Positions 42,651 to 52,189 of a DNA stretch of 55,803 nucleotides are shown one piece after another. Origin of the DNA: an uncultured Aquitalea sp. (GTDB lineage Bacteria; Pseudomonadota; Gammaproteobacteria; Burkholderiales; Chromobacteriaceae); NCBI RefSeq assembly GCF_945957525.1, contig NZ_CAMFLA010000025.1:1-55803 (forward strand), read 5' to 3'. The notes beneath the pieces were generated by a model. It searched no databases and was not told the DNA's origin. It saw only the letters and a list, made by a program, of their open reading frames with translations. Every line of letters starts with the position of its first letter. The stretch's first letter is position 1. Made by a program: the position numbers and the translations under genes.

Positions 42651-44042
42651 ATGCGGCAGGACATTCACGGCGCGGGCCGCGCCGACAGCGAAGGCGACAT
42701 CAACCAGAGTGCCGAACGGCAGGCCTGGCACGCCGGGCAAAACGACGACATCCGCCTGAGGCTGGCGGACGACGCCGGCGTGTTTCTGCATCAGGCGCTG
42801 TCCACACCCTGCCTGGACACGCTGGCAGGCGCGGAGGGCTGTTGGCTGATCAGCGAATCGGGCCGCCGCTATCTGGACTTTCACGGCAACAACGTACATC
42901 AACTGGGCCATGGCCACCCGCAGGTGGTGGCGCGGGTGAAGCAACAGCTGGAACAACTGCCTTTCGCGCCGCGCCGCTACACCCATGCCCTGGCGGTGGA
43001 CTGCGCCCGGCGGCTGACCGCGCTGCTGCCGGACGAGCTGTCCCGGGTGCTGTTCGCCCCCGGCGGCACGGCCGCGGTGGGCATGGCCTTGAAACTGGCG
43101 CGCTTTGTCACCGGCAATCACAAGGTGGTAAGCCTGTGGGACAGCTTCCACGGCGCCTCGCTGGACGCCATCGGCGTAGGCGGCGAAGCCTGCTTTCGCA
43201 GCGGCATGGGCGCGCTGATGCCGGGCGTGGAACGCATCCCCCCGCCCACGCGCTATCGCGGCGTGTGGTATCGCGGCGATGGCGACGATCTGCACTACGC
43301 GGACTATCTGGAATACGTCATCGAGAAGGAAGGCGGCATCGGTGCCTTCATCGCCGAGCCCATCCGCAATACCGATGTGCAAATGCCCTCGGCGGCTTAC
43401 TGGCAGCGCATCCGGCAAATTTGCGACCGCCACGGCGTGCTGCTGATTCTGGACGACATTCCCAACGGCCTTGGCCGCACTGGGCGCATGTTCAGCTTCG
43501 AGCATTTCGGCATCGAGCCCGACATCCTCTGCCTAGGCAAAGGCCTGGGCGGCGGCGTACTGCCTTTCGCCGCCATGATCGCCCGCGAACGCTACAACCA
43601 GGCGGCGGCCGTTTCACTGGGCCACTACACCCATGAGAAAAGCCCGCTGGGCTGCGCGGCGGCGCTGGCGGTGCTGGATGTGATCCGCGATGACAACCTG
43701 TTGGCCGAAACCCGCGCCAAGGGCGAATTCTTTGAAGCCCGCCTGCGGGCGCTGATGGCGCGCCACCCGCTGATAGGCCAGGTGCGCGGAGTGGGCCTGC
43801 TGTGGGCGGTGGAACTGGTGGCCAATCGCCAAAGCCGGCAACGCGCGCCACGCGCGGCCGAACGCGTGCTGTACGACTGCCTGCGCCACGGACTCAGCTT
43901 CAAGCTGGCGCAAGGCAATGTGATTCAACTTTCCCCACCGCTGGTCATCAGCCGCGAACAATTGCAACAGGCGCTGGACATTCTGGACGCGGCGCTCGGC
44001 CGCGTTTCCGCAGCGCTGCCCCTTGAGGACAACCCGACATGA
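42651..44042 (+). CDS. pbfA: (R)-1-hydroxy-2-aminoethylphosphonate ammonia-lyase (PbfA type)
   Basis: Class III aminotransferase-fold PLP protein of 463 residues. The fold is shown by [40 protein letters not shown] (phosphate loop), [18 protein letters not shown] (PLP aspartate) and [18 protein letters not shown] (Schiff-base lysine). Genes of this type between phnW and phnX encode PbfA, which eliminates ammonia from 1-hydroxy-2-aminoethylphosphonate to give phosphonoacetaldehyde, widening the substrate range of the pathway. The specific activity rests on this context. It overlaps phnX by four bases. Confidence 0.85.
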   Translation: MRQDIHGAGRADSEGDINQSAERQAWHAGQNDDIRLRLADDAGVFLHQALSTPCLDTLAGAEGCWLISESGRRYLDFHGNNVHQLGHGHPQVVARVKQQLEQLPFAPRRYTHALAVDCARRLTALLPDELSRVLFAPGGTAAVGMALKLARFVTGNHKVVSLWDSFHGASLDAIGVGGEACFRSGMGALMPGVERIPPPTRYRGVWYRGDGDDLHYADYLEYVIEKEGGIGAFIAEPIRNTDVQMPSAAYWQRIRQICDRHGVLLILDDIPNGLGRTGRMFSFEHFGIEPDILCLGKGLGGGVLPFAAMIARERYNQAAAVSLGHYTHEKSPLGCAAALAVLDVIRDDNLLAETRAKGEFFEARLRALMARHPLIGQVRGVGLLWAVELVANRQSRQRAPRAAERVLYDCLRHGLSFKLAQGNVIQLSPPLVISREQLQQALDILDAALGRVSAALPLEDNPT

Positions 44043-44854
44043 CACAAGCCCGCATTGAAGCCCTGATTCTGGACTGGGCCGGCACCGTAGTGGATTTCGG
44101 CTCTTTCGCCCCCACCGCCATCTTTGTGGAAGCATTCGCCCTCGCTTACGATTTTCCGCTCAGCATGGAGGAAGCGCGCGCGCCCATGGGACTGGGCAAG
44201 TGGGACCATATCGCCGCCATCGGCCAGCTGCCCGGCGTGGCGCCGCGCTGGCGGGCCCGCTTTGGCCACGATATGAGCCGCGAGCAAGTCGACCATCTCT
44301 ATCACACCTTCATGCCGCTGCAGATTGCCGCCGTCACCCGCTTCGCCGAACCCATTCCCGGCGTGCTGCCCGTGTTGCGGCAGTTGCAAGCGCAAGGCCT
44401 GCGCATCGGTTCCTGCTCGGGCTATCCCCGCGCCGTGATGGAAGCGCTGGTTCCGGCCGCCGCCCAGTACGGTTACCAGCCGGACTGCTGGGTGGCCACC
44501 GACGACCTGCCCGCCGGCGGCCGGCCCGGCCCTTGGATGGCCCTGCAAAACGTGATTGCGCTGGGCATCGGCGCAGTGGCGCATTGCGTGAAGGTGGACG
44601 ATGCCGCGCCCGGTATCGCCGAGGGGCGAAACGCCGGCATGTGGACGGTGGGCTTGTCGGTGTCCGGCAATGAATTCGGCGCCACGCTGGCGGCATTCCA
44701 GGCCATGTCGGCCGAAGCCGTCGCCGAACGCCGTCTGCCCGCCGAAGCCAAATTGCGCGCCGCCGGCGCGCACTATGTCATCGACACCCTGGCCGACATC
44801 CAGCCGGTGCTGGCCGATATCCAGCGCCGGCTGAACGCGGGCGAGCGTCCCTGA
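44039..44854 (+). CDS. phnX: Phosphonoacetaldehyde hydrolase
   Basis: HAD-superfamily enzyme that cleaves phosphonoacetaldehyde to acetaldehyde and phosphate. It is 271 residues, the standard length. Motif I is [18 protein letters not shown]. The catalytic Schiff-base lysine is in [11 protein letters not shown], and the cap and motif II regions are [17 protein letters not shown] and [20 protein letters not shown]. Start and stop overlap with pbfA (ATGA) ensures coupled translation. It completes the 2-aminoethylphosphonate route to phosphate and acetaldehyde. Confidence 0.96.
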   Translation: MTQARIEALILDWAGTVVDFGSFAPTAIFVEAFALAYDFPLSMEEARAPMGLGKWDHIAAIGQLPGVAPRWRARFGHDMSREQVDHLYHTFMPLQIAAVTRFAEPIPGVLPVLRQLQAQGLRIGSCSGYPRAVMEALVPAAAQYGYQPDCWVATDDLPAGGRPGPWMALQNVIALGIGAVAHCVKVDDAAPGIAEGRNAGMWTVGLSVSGNEFGATLAAFQAMSAEAVAERRLPAEAKLRAAGAHYVIDTLADIQPVLADIQRRLNAGERP

Positions 44855-45011
44855 AGCAGCAATAGCGGAGACAAACCCGACGACGGGCGAAGGCGCGCAG
44901 GGCTGAATGCACGCGTACCCTGCGCCTGCCGGCAGGCTTAAGCCGCATCCGGGCCCTGCCGGGAGCGTGTCGCTGCGTTATAGTGGCGGCATGCTCTCTC
45001 CGGTGTCCGCC

Positions 45012-45800
45012 ATGCGTTTTTCTCCCCTGCCCGCTCCCAGCCTGATCGATACCCACTGTCATCTGGATGCGCCGGAGTTTGCCGAACGGGTGGACGCCGT
45101 AGCCGCCGATGCGGCGGCGGCCGGGCTGGGTCAGCTGCTGGTGCCCTCGGTCAGCCGCGACAGCTTCGCCAGTACGCTGGCCATGCGCGAGCGCTTTGGC
45201 TGCTGGATTGCGCTAGGCTTGCACCCCATCTATATAAACCAGCATCTGGACGCGCATCTGGCGGAGCTGGAAACGCTGATCCGGCAGGAAACGCCACAGG
45301 CGGTGGGCGAAATCGGTCTGGATTTCTATGTGCCCGGCCTCGACGCGCAGCGGCAGGAATGGCTGTTTGCCGAACAGCTGAAACTGGCGCGCCGCTACGA
45401 TCTGCCGGTCATCCTGCATGTGCGGCGCTCGCAAGACCGTATCCTTAAATACCTGCGGCAAATCCCGGTGCGCGGCGGCATCGCCCACGCCTTCAACGGC
45501 AGTCGCCAGCAGGCCGACATGTTCATCAAACTGGGTTTCAAACTGGGTTTTGGCGGGACGATGAGCTATAGCGGCTCGCGCCGCATCCGCGAACTGGCCG
45601 CCACCCTGCCCATTCAGCACATCGTGCTGGAAACGGACGCCCCTGATATCCCTCCGGAATGGGCCCAATCGCTTCATAATGTGCCCGCCAATCTGCCTAG
45701 ACTGGCAAAAATACTGGCCGAACTGCGAAACATCGACTTAGATGAAATGACGCGGACACTCTGGCGCAACTCGTTGACGGCACTGGGCCTCGCGCCCTAG
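45012..45800 (+). CDS. TatD-family metal-dependent hydrolase
   Basis: 262 residues from ATG 45012; ATG 44991 would add seven. The amidohydrolase fold with metal ligands is clear: LIDTHCHLDAPEF (first HxH), AVGEIGLDFYV (Glu), VILHVRRS (His), GIAHAFNGSRQ (His) and VLETDAPDIPP (Asp). TatD-like proteins are 3'-5' nucleases or deoxyribonucleases involved in DNA clean-up. It is monocistronic between phnX and the chemoreceptor gene. Confidence 0.92.
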   Translation: MRFSPLPAPSLIDTHCHLDAPEFAERVDAVAADAAAAGLGQLLVPSVSRDSFASTLAMRERFGCWIALGLHPIYINQHLDAHLAELETLIRQETPQAVGEIGLDFYVPGLDAQRQEWLFAEQLKLARRYDLPVILHVRRSQDRILKYLRQIPVRGGIAHAFNGSRQQADMFIKLGFKLGFGGTMSYSGSRRIRELAATLPIQHIVLETDAPDIPPEWAQSLHNVPANLPRLAKILAELRNIDLDEMTRTLWRNSLTALGLAP

Positions 45801-45922
45801 GCCGGACAGCTGCCCGTCCGGACGGCCACGCCCATCCATACCAAAAGCTTTACACATGCTGAACCGGACAAGACCGCCATCAAGACGGCATGCCGGGCTC
45901 AGGGGAACCTGTCGGGGGTAAC

Positions 45923-47569
45923 GTGAAAAATCTGTCCATCGCAGCCCGTATCATCACGGGCTTTGTCCTGCTGCTTGCCGCCTTGCTGGTGGTGGGCGTC
46001 ATCACACTGATTGGTCTTGGCAAGATCAATAGCCGCGTGGCCGATGTCTCGGCGCACGAATTGATGTTCTACAAATCCACCACCGAGCTTGAAGTACACA
46101 TGGGCAATCTGCGGCGCTTCGAGAAAGACTACTTTCTCAACATCGCCAATGCGGACAAACGCCATGAATACATGGGCAAGTGGAAGGACACCTATGATAA
46201 GGCGCAAGCCACGGTAAAGAACCTGCAGGATGAGCTGGCGGGCGATACGGATACGCTGGTTTCGCTCAAAGAACCGGTGTCGAAACAGTCCGGCCTGCTG
46301 GCCGCCTACGCCGAGGGCTTCAATGCGGTGTCCGGCCAGATTGAAGGCGGCGCGCTCACCAGCTCGGCCGATGCCAACAATGCTTTCTCCAAGTACAAGG
46401 ACAATGTGCATCAGATGGAGGACATGCTGGCCAAGATCGCCAAAACCTCCAATGACGCCGTAAACACCTTGAGCGACCAGATCAACGACACATCCAATGG
46501 CGTGCGCACTGCAGACCTATCCATCCTGGGCGCCGCGCTGCTGATCGGCATCGTCCTGTCCTGGTGGATTGTCGGCTCCATCCGCGGGCCGCTCAACGCC
46601 ATGCGCGACAATAGCCATGAGTTGGCTGAAACCCGCAACCTCACCCGCCAATTGCCGGACTTCGGCAATAACGAGCTGGGCAGCGTGGGCCGGTCGCTGG
46701 ACAATCTGGTGGGCACGGTACGCCAGCTGATCCAGGAATCGCACCAATGTTCGGCGCAGCTGGTCAGCGCAGCGGAAGAACTGAGCGAAGTCAGCGAGCA
46801 AGTGGCGCGCGCTTCCTCCATGCAGTCCGAAGCCGCCTCCAGCGGGGCCGCCGCCATCGAAGAGATGACGGTAAGCATCAACGTGGTGGCCGACAACACC
46901 CAGAGCGTGGAAGAACAAGCCCGCCACACCACGGCGGAAGCCAACAACAGCAGCCAGTTGGCCATCGAGGCCGCTGGCGAAATCCGCCAGATCGCCGGCA
47001 GCATTGCGGAGACCTCGCGCGTCATTGATCAGCTCAACCAGCGCTCCGGCGAGATCGGCGACATAGTCAAAGTAATTCGCGACATTGCCGACCAGACCAA
47101 TCTGCTGGCGCTGAACGCCGCCATCGAAGCCGCCCGCGCCGGTGAGATGGGGCGCGGGTTTGCCGTAGTAGCCGACGAAGTGCGCAAGTTGGCCGAACGC
47201 ACCAGCCAGGCCACTGCGGAAATCTCCTCGCGCATTTCCGGCGTGCAAACCGATACCCGCCAGGCCTATCAGAGCATGCAGGAAGCCAACTCCCGCATCG
47301 AAAACGGCGTCAGCAGCGCCGAGCAGGTGGCAGCGTCCTTGCAGCGTATCCGCGAACTGTCGCAAAGCTCGATGGACAAGATTGCCGACGTTGCGGACGC
47401 CATCAAGGAGCAAAGCCACGCCAGCCAGGATGTGGCGCGCAATGTGGAACAGATCGCCCAGATGAACGAAAGCACCAATCTGTCGGTGCAACAGTCCAGC
47501 GAGCTGGCGCGACAGCTGCAAAGCCTGTCCGCCGAACTGGACAACAGCCTCAACCGCTTCGTGGTGTAA
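45923..47569 (+). CDS. Methyl-accepting chemotaxis protein
   Basis: 548 residues from GTG 45923 (GGGGG six bases upstream); ATG 45890 would add eleven poorly conserved residues. The first span is about 7-30. A periplasmic four-helix-bundle sensor (about 35-190) follows, then a second span (about 195-215, [19 protein letters not shown]), HAMP, and the signalling domain with the strictly conserved hairpin [20 protein letters not shown] near 395. No pentapeptide tether for CheR is present at the C-terminus. The ligand is unknown; the sensor resembles the 4HB/HBM type ([13 protein letters not shown]). Confidence 0.94.
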   Translation: MKNLSIAARIITGFVLLLAALLVVGVITLIGLGKINSRVADVSAHELMFYKSTTELEVHMGNLRRFEKDYFLNIANADKRHEYMGKWKDTYDKAQATVKNLQDELAGDTDTLVSLKEPVSKQSGLLAAYAEGFNAVSGQIEGGALTSSADANNAFSKYKDNVHQMEDMLAKIAKTSNDAVNTLSDQINDTSNGVRTADLSILGAALLIGIVLSWWIVGSIRGPLNAMRDNSHELAETRNLTRQLPDFGNNELGSVGRSLDNLVGTVRQLIQESHQCSAQLVSAAEELSEVSEQVARASSMQSEAASSGAAAIEEMTVSINVVADNTQSVEEQARHTTAEANNSSQLAIEAAGEIRQIAGSIAETSRVIDQLNQRSGEIGDIVKVIRDIADQTNLLALNAAIEAARAGEMGRGFAVVADEVRKLAERTSQATAEISSRISGVQTDTRQAYQSMQEANSRIENGVSSAEQVAASLQRIRELSQSSMDKIADVADAIKEQSHASQDVARNVEQIAQMNESTNLSVQQSSELARQLQSLSAELDNSLNRFVV

Positions 47570-47607
47570 GCGCTTTCAACACAGCGTCCGCGCTGTGCCG
47601 CCCCCAT

Positions 47608-47643
47608 GAAAAAAGCCGCTCGATCGAGCGGCTTTCTTTTTCC
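47608..47643. terminator. Bidirectional terminator between the chemoreceptor and TolC genes
   Basis: GCCGCTCG and CGAGCGGC around AT, with six A before and TTTCTTTTT after, so it serves both converging genes. Confidence 0.9.
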
Positions 47644-47652
47644 CGGCCACGC

Positions 47653-49194
47653 TTAGTTGGCGGCGGAAGCATCCTTCTTCGCTTTTGCCTTGGCCGGCTT
47701 GGCGGGCTTCGCCGGCTTGGCGGCTACCGGTGCCGCGGCGGCTGCCGGGCTAGCTTCCGCGGAAGCGGCCACATACTGACGCGACTGGATGGTCTTCACA
47801 TCCATCAGGGTCGGGGCTGCGTAAACGGTATCGCACGCGGCCTTGTCTTCTTCGGTCAGTACATCGTCGGCCTTGAAGTCGTCAACCGGCTTCAGCTTCA
47901 GGGTTTCCAGCAGGCGGCCGGAATTGGCCAGCACCGTAGCCTGGGCAATCTTCACATCGGCCTGGGCATTGATGTAGGCGTTTTGCGCGTCAAACAGTTC
48001 GTTCTCACTGTCCAGCACGTCCAGCAGCGTGCGCTGGCCGATGTCGAACTGTTTGCGATACGCATCGCGAGCCTTCTCGGTGGACAGCTGATGCTGACGC
48101 AGCGATTCCAGCTGGCCGCCCAGCTTCACCACATTGTTGTTGGCGATGCTGAGGTTCTGACGCATGTCGCGGCAAGCCTTGTCGCGCAAATCCTTGCTGG
48201 CGTTCAGCTGCTCGGCGGCCGCGCCCAGGCGGGCACGGTCGGCGCCGCCGCGGAACAGGTTCATGTTGAACACCACCGCTACGCTGGAAAGATTGGTGCG
48301 GCCGGCGTAACCATCGTAATTGCGGTCATAGGTCTTGCTGGCCTGCAGGTCCAGCGTCGGCGAAAACGCGCCGCGGCGTACGTTCACCAGCGAATTGGAC
48401 GAGCGCACCTGAGCCACGCTGGACAGGAAAGCCGGATTGCGCGGCAGCGCATCGCGAATCAGGCCGTTGCCTTGCGGCAAGGCGGACTTGAAATCGGGCA
48501 CATCGCTCAGCTGCGCCGGCGGCTGCGCGCCAGTCAGGCGGACGAAACGCGCGCTGACATCGTGCAGATTGGAAGTCTGGGTGATCAGATTGGTCTCGGC
48601 CAGCGCCAGACGACCGGAAGCCTGCTCCAGGTCGACGCGGCGGCCAACGCCGGCTTGCACTTTCTGGGAGATCTGATCGTAGATGCCCTTGTGCACGGCG
48701 TAGTTTTCCTGGGCGCTGTCCACCAGCTGGCGATAGCGCAGTACATCCTGATAAGCCTGAACGGTTTGCAGACCGATGCTTTCGCTGGCGTCCAGCATGT
48801 CGAAGTAGCGAGCTTGCTCGTCATAACCCAGCTGCTTCACGGTGTTGTAGGTCTGCAGACCGCGGAACAGGTTCTGGTTGAGGCCGACGGTCCAGCCGCG
48901 GGTGGTGTAACGCTGGTCGGCAGGCGCGCCGGCGTTGTCGGGATAATCGTAGCGCTGGCGGTTGGCCTGGTAGGAAACGTCCACGGTCGGCATGAAGTCC
49001 GCCCGGCCTTCACCCACCGTGGCGCCGGCAGCGCGGAACTGGTGCAGCTTGTAAAGGACTTCAGGATTATTCTGAATGGCGGCCTGTACTACACTGACAA
49101 CGTCAGCGGCATGAACAGGCAGGGCCACGGAGGCTGTCAAACTGGCCAATGCCAGATTGACAGACAAAATAATGGATTTGCGCGAAGTTCTCAT
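47653..49194 (-). CDS. TolC-family outer-membrane channel (LapE-like)
   Basis: Outer-membrane exit duct for type I secretion. It is 513 residues with a signal peptide (1-30, ending PVHA). Two outer-membrane-efflux domains in tandem form the usual alpha-barrel (ALASLTASVALPVHAADVVS start; GWTVGLNQNLFRGLQTYNTV; VVFNMNLFRGGADRARLG). The tail is unusual: an Ala/Lys/Pro-rich low-complexity stretch (about 485-513, repeats of PAKPAK). Its place beside lapG, lapD and a giant RTX adhesin makes it the probable outer-membrane partner for adhesin export. The inner-membrane ABC and fusion proteins are not in the window. Confidence 0.88.
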   Translation of the reverse strand: MRTSRKSIILSVNLALASLTASVALPVHAADVVSVVQAAIQNNPEVLYKLHQFRAAGATVGEGRADFMPTVDVSYQANRQRYDYPDNAGAPADQRYTTRGWTVGLNQNLFRGLQTYNTVKQLGYDEQARYFDMLDASESIGLQTVQAYQDVLRYRQLVDSAQENYAVHKGIYDQISQKVQAGVGRRVDLEQASGRLALAETNLITQTSNLHDVSARFVRLTGAQPPAQLSDVPDFKSALPQGNGLIRDALPRNPAFLSSVAQVRSSNSLVNVRRGAFSPTLDLQASKTYDRNYDGYAGRTNLSSVAVVFNMNLFRGGADRARLGAAAEQLNASKDLRDKACRDMRQNLSIANNNVVKLGGQLESLRQHQLSTEKARDAYRKQFDIGQRTLLDVLDSENELFDAQNAYINAQADVKIAQATVLANSGRLLETLKLKPVDDFKADDVLTEEDKAACDTVYAAPTLMDVKTIQSRQYVAASAEASPAAAAAPVAAKPAKPAKPAKAKAKKDASAAN

Positions 49195-49417
49195 TAATAC
49201 TGCCCCATGAATAATTAAGTGGTTATTTTTAATATAAAACTTAAAACAAAAACAACCAATGTTCTAAATTTGAGGCGATTATACACAGCGAATACTGGTC
49301 TTTCGATATATTTTTCTTTGATTCAAAGCAAAGCAGATGACAAATTGTTGTGTCTTCCCTACATGCGAGCATGACACGCCCCAAAACACGGATCGCGATG
49401 CAAAACGGCACGGATTA

Positions 49418-50065
49418 ATGCCATTGGCAATTCGCGCTCTGCTTTTGCTGGGTCTCTGGCTGTCCTGCCTGGTGGTGACCGGCAGCAGTCTGCCTAGCGA
49501 ACAGACGGTGGCGCGGTACGGCCCCAATGCACAACGGTTGTTTCGAGACTGGCAGGCCATGCTGAACAACCAGGCAAGCAACCCGGAAACCCAGCGTCTG
49601 AAAGAGGTCAACGAGTTTTTCAATCGCCGCATCACCTACGCGGAAAACAGCGCGGTGTGGCGGCAGGAAGACTACTGGGCCACCCCGCTGGAAACCTTCG
49701 GCAAGGGCATGGCCGACTGCAAGGGCTTTGTCATCGCCAAGTACGTGTCCCTGCGCTTGTCCGGCGTTGCACCGGACAAAATCCGGCTGACCTACGTCAA
49801 GGCCCGCATCGGCGGGCCCTCCAGCAATGTGACGCAAGCGCACATGGTGCTGGCATACTATCCCACGCCCACCACGGAGCCGCTGATTCTGGACAATCTG
49901 ATCACCAGCATCCAGCCGGCCTCGCAACGCAGCGATCTGATTCCCGTATTCAGCTTCAATATGGAAAGCATCTGGGTGGGCGGCACCCAGAACAGCAACG
50001 TCAGCCGGCTGACCCGCTGGAAACAGCTGCTGGACAAACTCAAGGCGGAAGGATTCTCTTTCTGA
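49418..50065 (+). CDS. lapG: Periplasmic adhesin protease LapG (transglutaminase-like cysteine peptidase)
   Basis: Calcium-dependent protease that clips the N-terminus of the LapA-type adhesin and frees it from the cell when c-di-GMP is low. It is 215 residues from ATG 49418; an upstream ATG at 49337 is less likely because the signal peptide starts here (MPLAIRALLLLGLWLSCLVV). The catalytic triad is Cys101 (GMADCKGFVIAKY), His142 (QAHMVLAYY) and Asp159 (ILDNLI). The next gene, lapD, starts ten bases after its stop, so they form an operon. Confidence 0.94.
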   Translation: MPLAIRALLLLGLWLSCLVVTGSSLPSEQTVARYGPNAQRLFRDWQAMLNNQASNPETQRLKEVNEFFNRRITYAENSAVWRQEDYWATPLETFGKGMADCKGFVIAKYVSLRLSGVAPDKIRLTYVKARIGGPSSNVTQAHMVLAYYPTPTTEPLILDNLITSIQPASQRSDLIPVFSFNMESIWVGGTQNSNVSRLTRWKQLLDKLKAEGFSF

Positions 50066-50075
50066 GAGCGCGATC

Positions 50076-51995
50076 GTGACCACAAACAAACTATCTCTCG
50101 TACAACGGCTGTGGCTGCTGCTGCTGCTGCTGGTCAGCTTGTCCATCGGCGGCGCGCTGATCGCCAATCTGCTCAACGCGCGCGGTTATCTGGAGCAACA
50201 GCTGACGGCGCAAAGCGCGGATACCGCCAACTCGCTGGCCTTGATGCTCACCCAGTACAAGGCCGACCCAGTCATGGCGCAAACCTTGCTGAACGCCGCC
50301 TTCGATCAGGGCCACTTCGCGGAAATTCGCTGGGAAGGCGCACCGGGCAATGAGTCCATCCGCCTGCGCAATCAAAGCCAGCTGGAAGACACCCCCGCCT
50401 GGTTCCATCGGCTGCTGCCGCTGGCCCCGCAAGCCGGCATGGCTCAGGTCAGCAATGGCTGGCTGCAAGCCGGCCGCATCGTGGTGGTGGCCCATCTAGG
50501 CTATGCCTACAACTCGCTGTGGCTGGGTGCGCTGCAAACCGTGCTGTGGCTGGCGGGCATCGGCCTGTTTGCCGGCTTGCTGGGCTTTTTCGACATCCGG
50601 CAGCTTCGTCGCCAGCTGGGCGCGGTTGTCGGCCAGGCGCACGCCATCAGCGAACAGCGCTTCATGCGCATCCCGGTGCCGGGCATTCCCGAGTTGGCCG
50701 AAGTGGCGCGCGCCATGAACCACATGGTGGAAAGGCTACAGAACTATCTGGCGGGACTGCGCGAAGAAGTGGACAAATTGCGCCGCGACGTGTTGACCGA
50801 CAGCAGCACCGGCCTGCCCAACCGCGATGCCTTCGACCAACGTTTTTCCAGCCTGCTTGAACCGCAGGAAGACCCCATCGCCGGCCAGTTGCTGCTGATC
50901 CGCGTGGCCGGGCTGGCGGAGCTGAACCAGCGCCTGGGCGGCCGCAAGACCGACGCGCTGCTCAAGCGCCTGGCGGATGATCTCTCGGTGTATTGCCAGA
51001 ACCATCAGGGCTGGATGGCCACCCGCCTGCGCGGCGCGGACTTCGCCCTGCTCTGCCCTGAACTGGTGCCGGCCGACGCCGCCACCCTGGCCGATGAGCT
51101 GTGCGGCCTGTGGCCCATCTATTGGGCGATGGAGCTGACCGACCAACCCGGCGTGGGCCACATCGGCATTACCTCTTTCCAGACCGGCGACACCATCGGC
51201 AAGGTGCTGGGCCGCGCCAACAATGTGCTGACCCTGGCCGAAGCCCAGCCCATCAACAGCTGGAAGATGGACGACGGCACCACGGCCGCCATTGCCCAGT
51301 CTTCCGATCTGGACTGGCGCCGGCTGATCGAGTCTTCCTGCGCGGACGACTCACTGCAGCTGCGCTGGTATCCGGTGTGCCGCGCCAATGGCGAACCGCT
51401 GTGGAATGAAGGCATGTTGTTCCGCCCGGCCAGCGGCGATATCCCGCAAATGAGCGCATTGCGGCTGATTTCCCACGCGCTGCGGCTGGGACTGGTTCAC
51501 AAGCTGGACATCAACACCCTGTCGCTGGCCTTGCAGCACGGCCCGGGCGGCGTGCTGGCGGTGAATATGTCGCCGGCTTCGCTGCAGCACCCGGATTTCC
51601 TGCCCGCCATCCTGCAGCTGCTGAAAGCCAACCCGGAGCGCACTGTCCATTTCGAATTCCACGAAACCGGGCTGGACGAACACTGGGAAGCCTTCATCGC
51701 TTTCAGCCGCGCCGTCCGCCCGTCCGGCCATCGCGTGGCGGTGGAAATCCAGGGCCACAACATGACGCTGGTGGCGCGCACCCACGAAGCCAGCATCGCC
51801 TATCTGGTGCTGGACAACACCCTCACGCAGGGCGTCCACACCGACAGCGGTCGCACCGCGCTGTTGCGCGGCCTGCTGCAGATGGCCTCCCTGATGGGCG
51901 TGCAACTGGAAGCCAAGGGCATCAACAACCGGGAAGACGCCGACACGCTGATCGAGCTTGGCGTGCATTGCCTCACCGGCCCGGCCATCGGCTAA
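50076..51995 (+). CDS. lapD: c-di-GMP receptor LapD (degenerate GGDEF-EAL)
   Basis: Inner-membrane receptor that, when its EAL domain binds c-di-GMP, holds LapG and protects the adhesin. It is 639 residues: span 1 (about 10-32), a periplasmic LapD_MoxY domain (35-150), span 2 (about 150-170), HAMP (to about 230), GGDEF (about 240-395) and EAL (about 410-639). Both output domains are degenerate, as in LapD: the GGDEF site reads RGADF, there is no E-A-L triad at the expected place (WNEGML), and the end has KGINN and CLTGPAIG instead of EGVE and QGYLF. It is therefore a receptor, not an enzyme. Confidence 0.93.
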   Translation: MTTNKLSLVQRLWLLLLLLVSLSIGGALIANLLNARGYLEQQLTAQSADTANSLALMLTQYKADPVMAQTLLNAAFDQGHFAEIRWEGAPGNESIRLRNQSQLEDTPAWFHRLLPLAPQAGMAQVSNGWLQAGRIVVVAHLGYAYNSLWLGALQTVLWLAGIGLFAGLLGFFDIRQLRRQLGAVVGQAHAISEQRFMRIPVPGIPELAEVARAMNHMVERLQNYLAGLREEVDKLRRDVLTDSSTGLPNRDAFDQRFSSLLEPQEDPIAGQLLLIRVAGLAELNQRLGGRKTDALLKRLADDLSVYCQNHQGWMATRLRGADFALLCPELVPADAATLADELCGLWPIYWAMELTDQPGVGHIGITSFQTGDTIGKVLGRANNVLTLAEAQPINSWKMDDGTTAAIAQSSDLDWRRLIESSCADDSLQLRWYPVCRANGEPLWNEGMLFRPASGDIPQMSALRLISHALRLGLVHKLDINTLSLALQHGPGGVLAVNMSPASLQHPDFLPAILQLLKANPERTVHFEFHETGLDEHWEAFIAFSRAVRPSGHRVAVEIQGHNMTLVARTHEASIAYLVLDNTLTQGVHTDSGRTALLRGLLQMASLMGVQLEAKGINNREDADTLIELGVHCLTGPAIG

Positions 51996-52016
51996 GCCTT
52001 CCCCCTTGCCCCAAAA

Positions 52017-52050
52017 CCCCGGCTTGCCATACTGCCGGGGTTTTCTTTTG
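52017..52050 (+). terminator. Terminator after lapD
   Basis: CCCCGGC and GCCGGGG pair around a ten-base loop, followed by TTTTCTTTTG. Confidence 0.87.
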
Positions 52051-52137
52051 TCCTCTCCGCGCGCTCGCGTGACTGTGTTCCCCCCGCATCAATGAGTGCT
52101 GCCATTGCGGCAGCCTGCCCCATCTTCTTGCCGGACA

Positions 52138-52166
52138 ATAAAAAACCGGCCTCTTGCGAGGCCGGT
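52138..52166 (-). terminator. Terminator after the adhesin gene (minus strand)
   Basis: Read on the minus strand, AACCGGCCTC and GAGGCCGGTT pair around GCAA and are followed by TTTTTA. It ends 24 bases beyond the adhesin stop. Confidence 0.87.
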
Positions 52167-52189
52167 TGTAAGCGTTTGCCGAAGCGCTA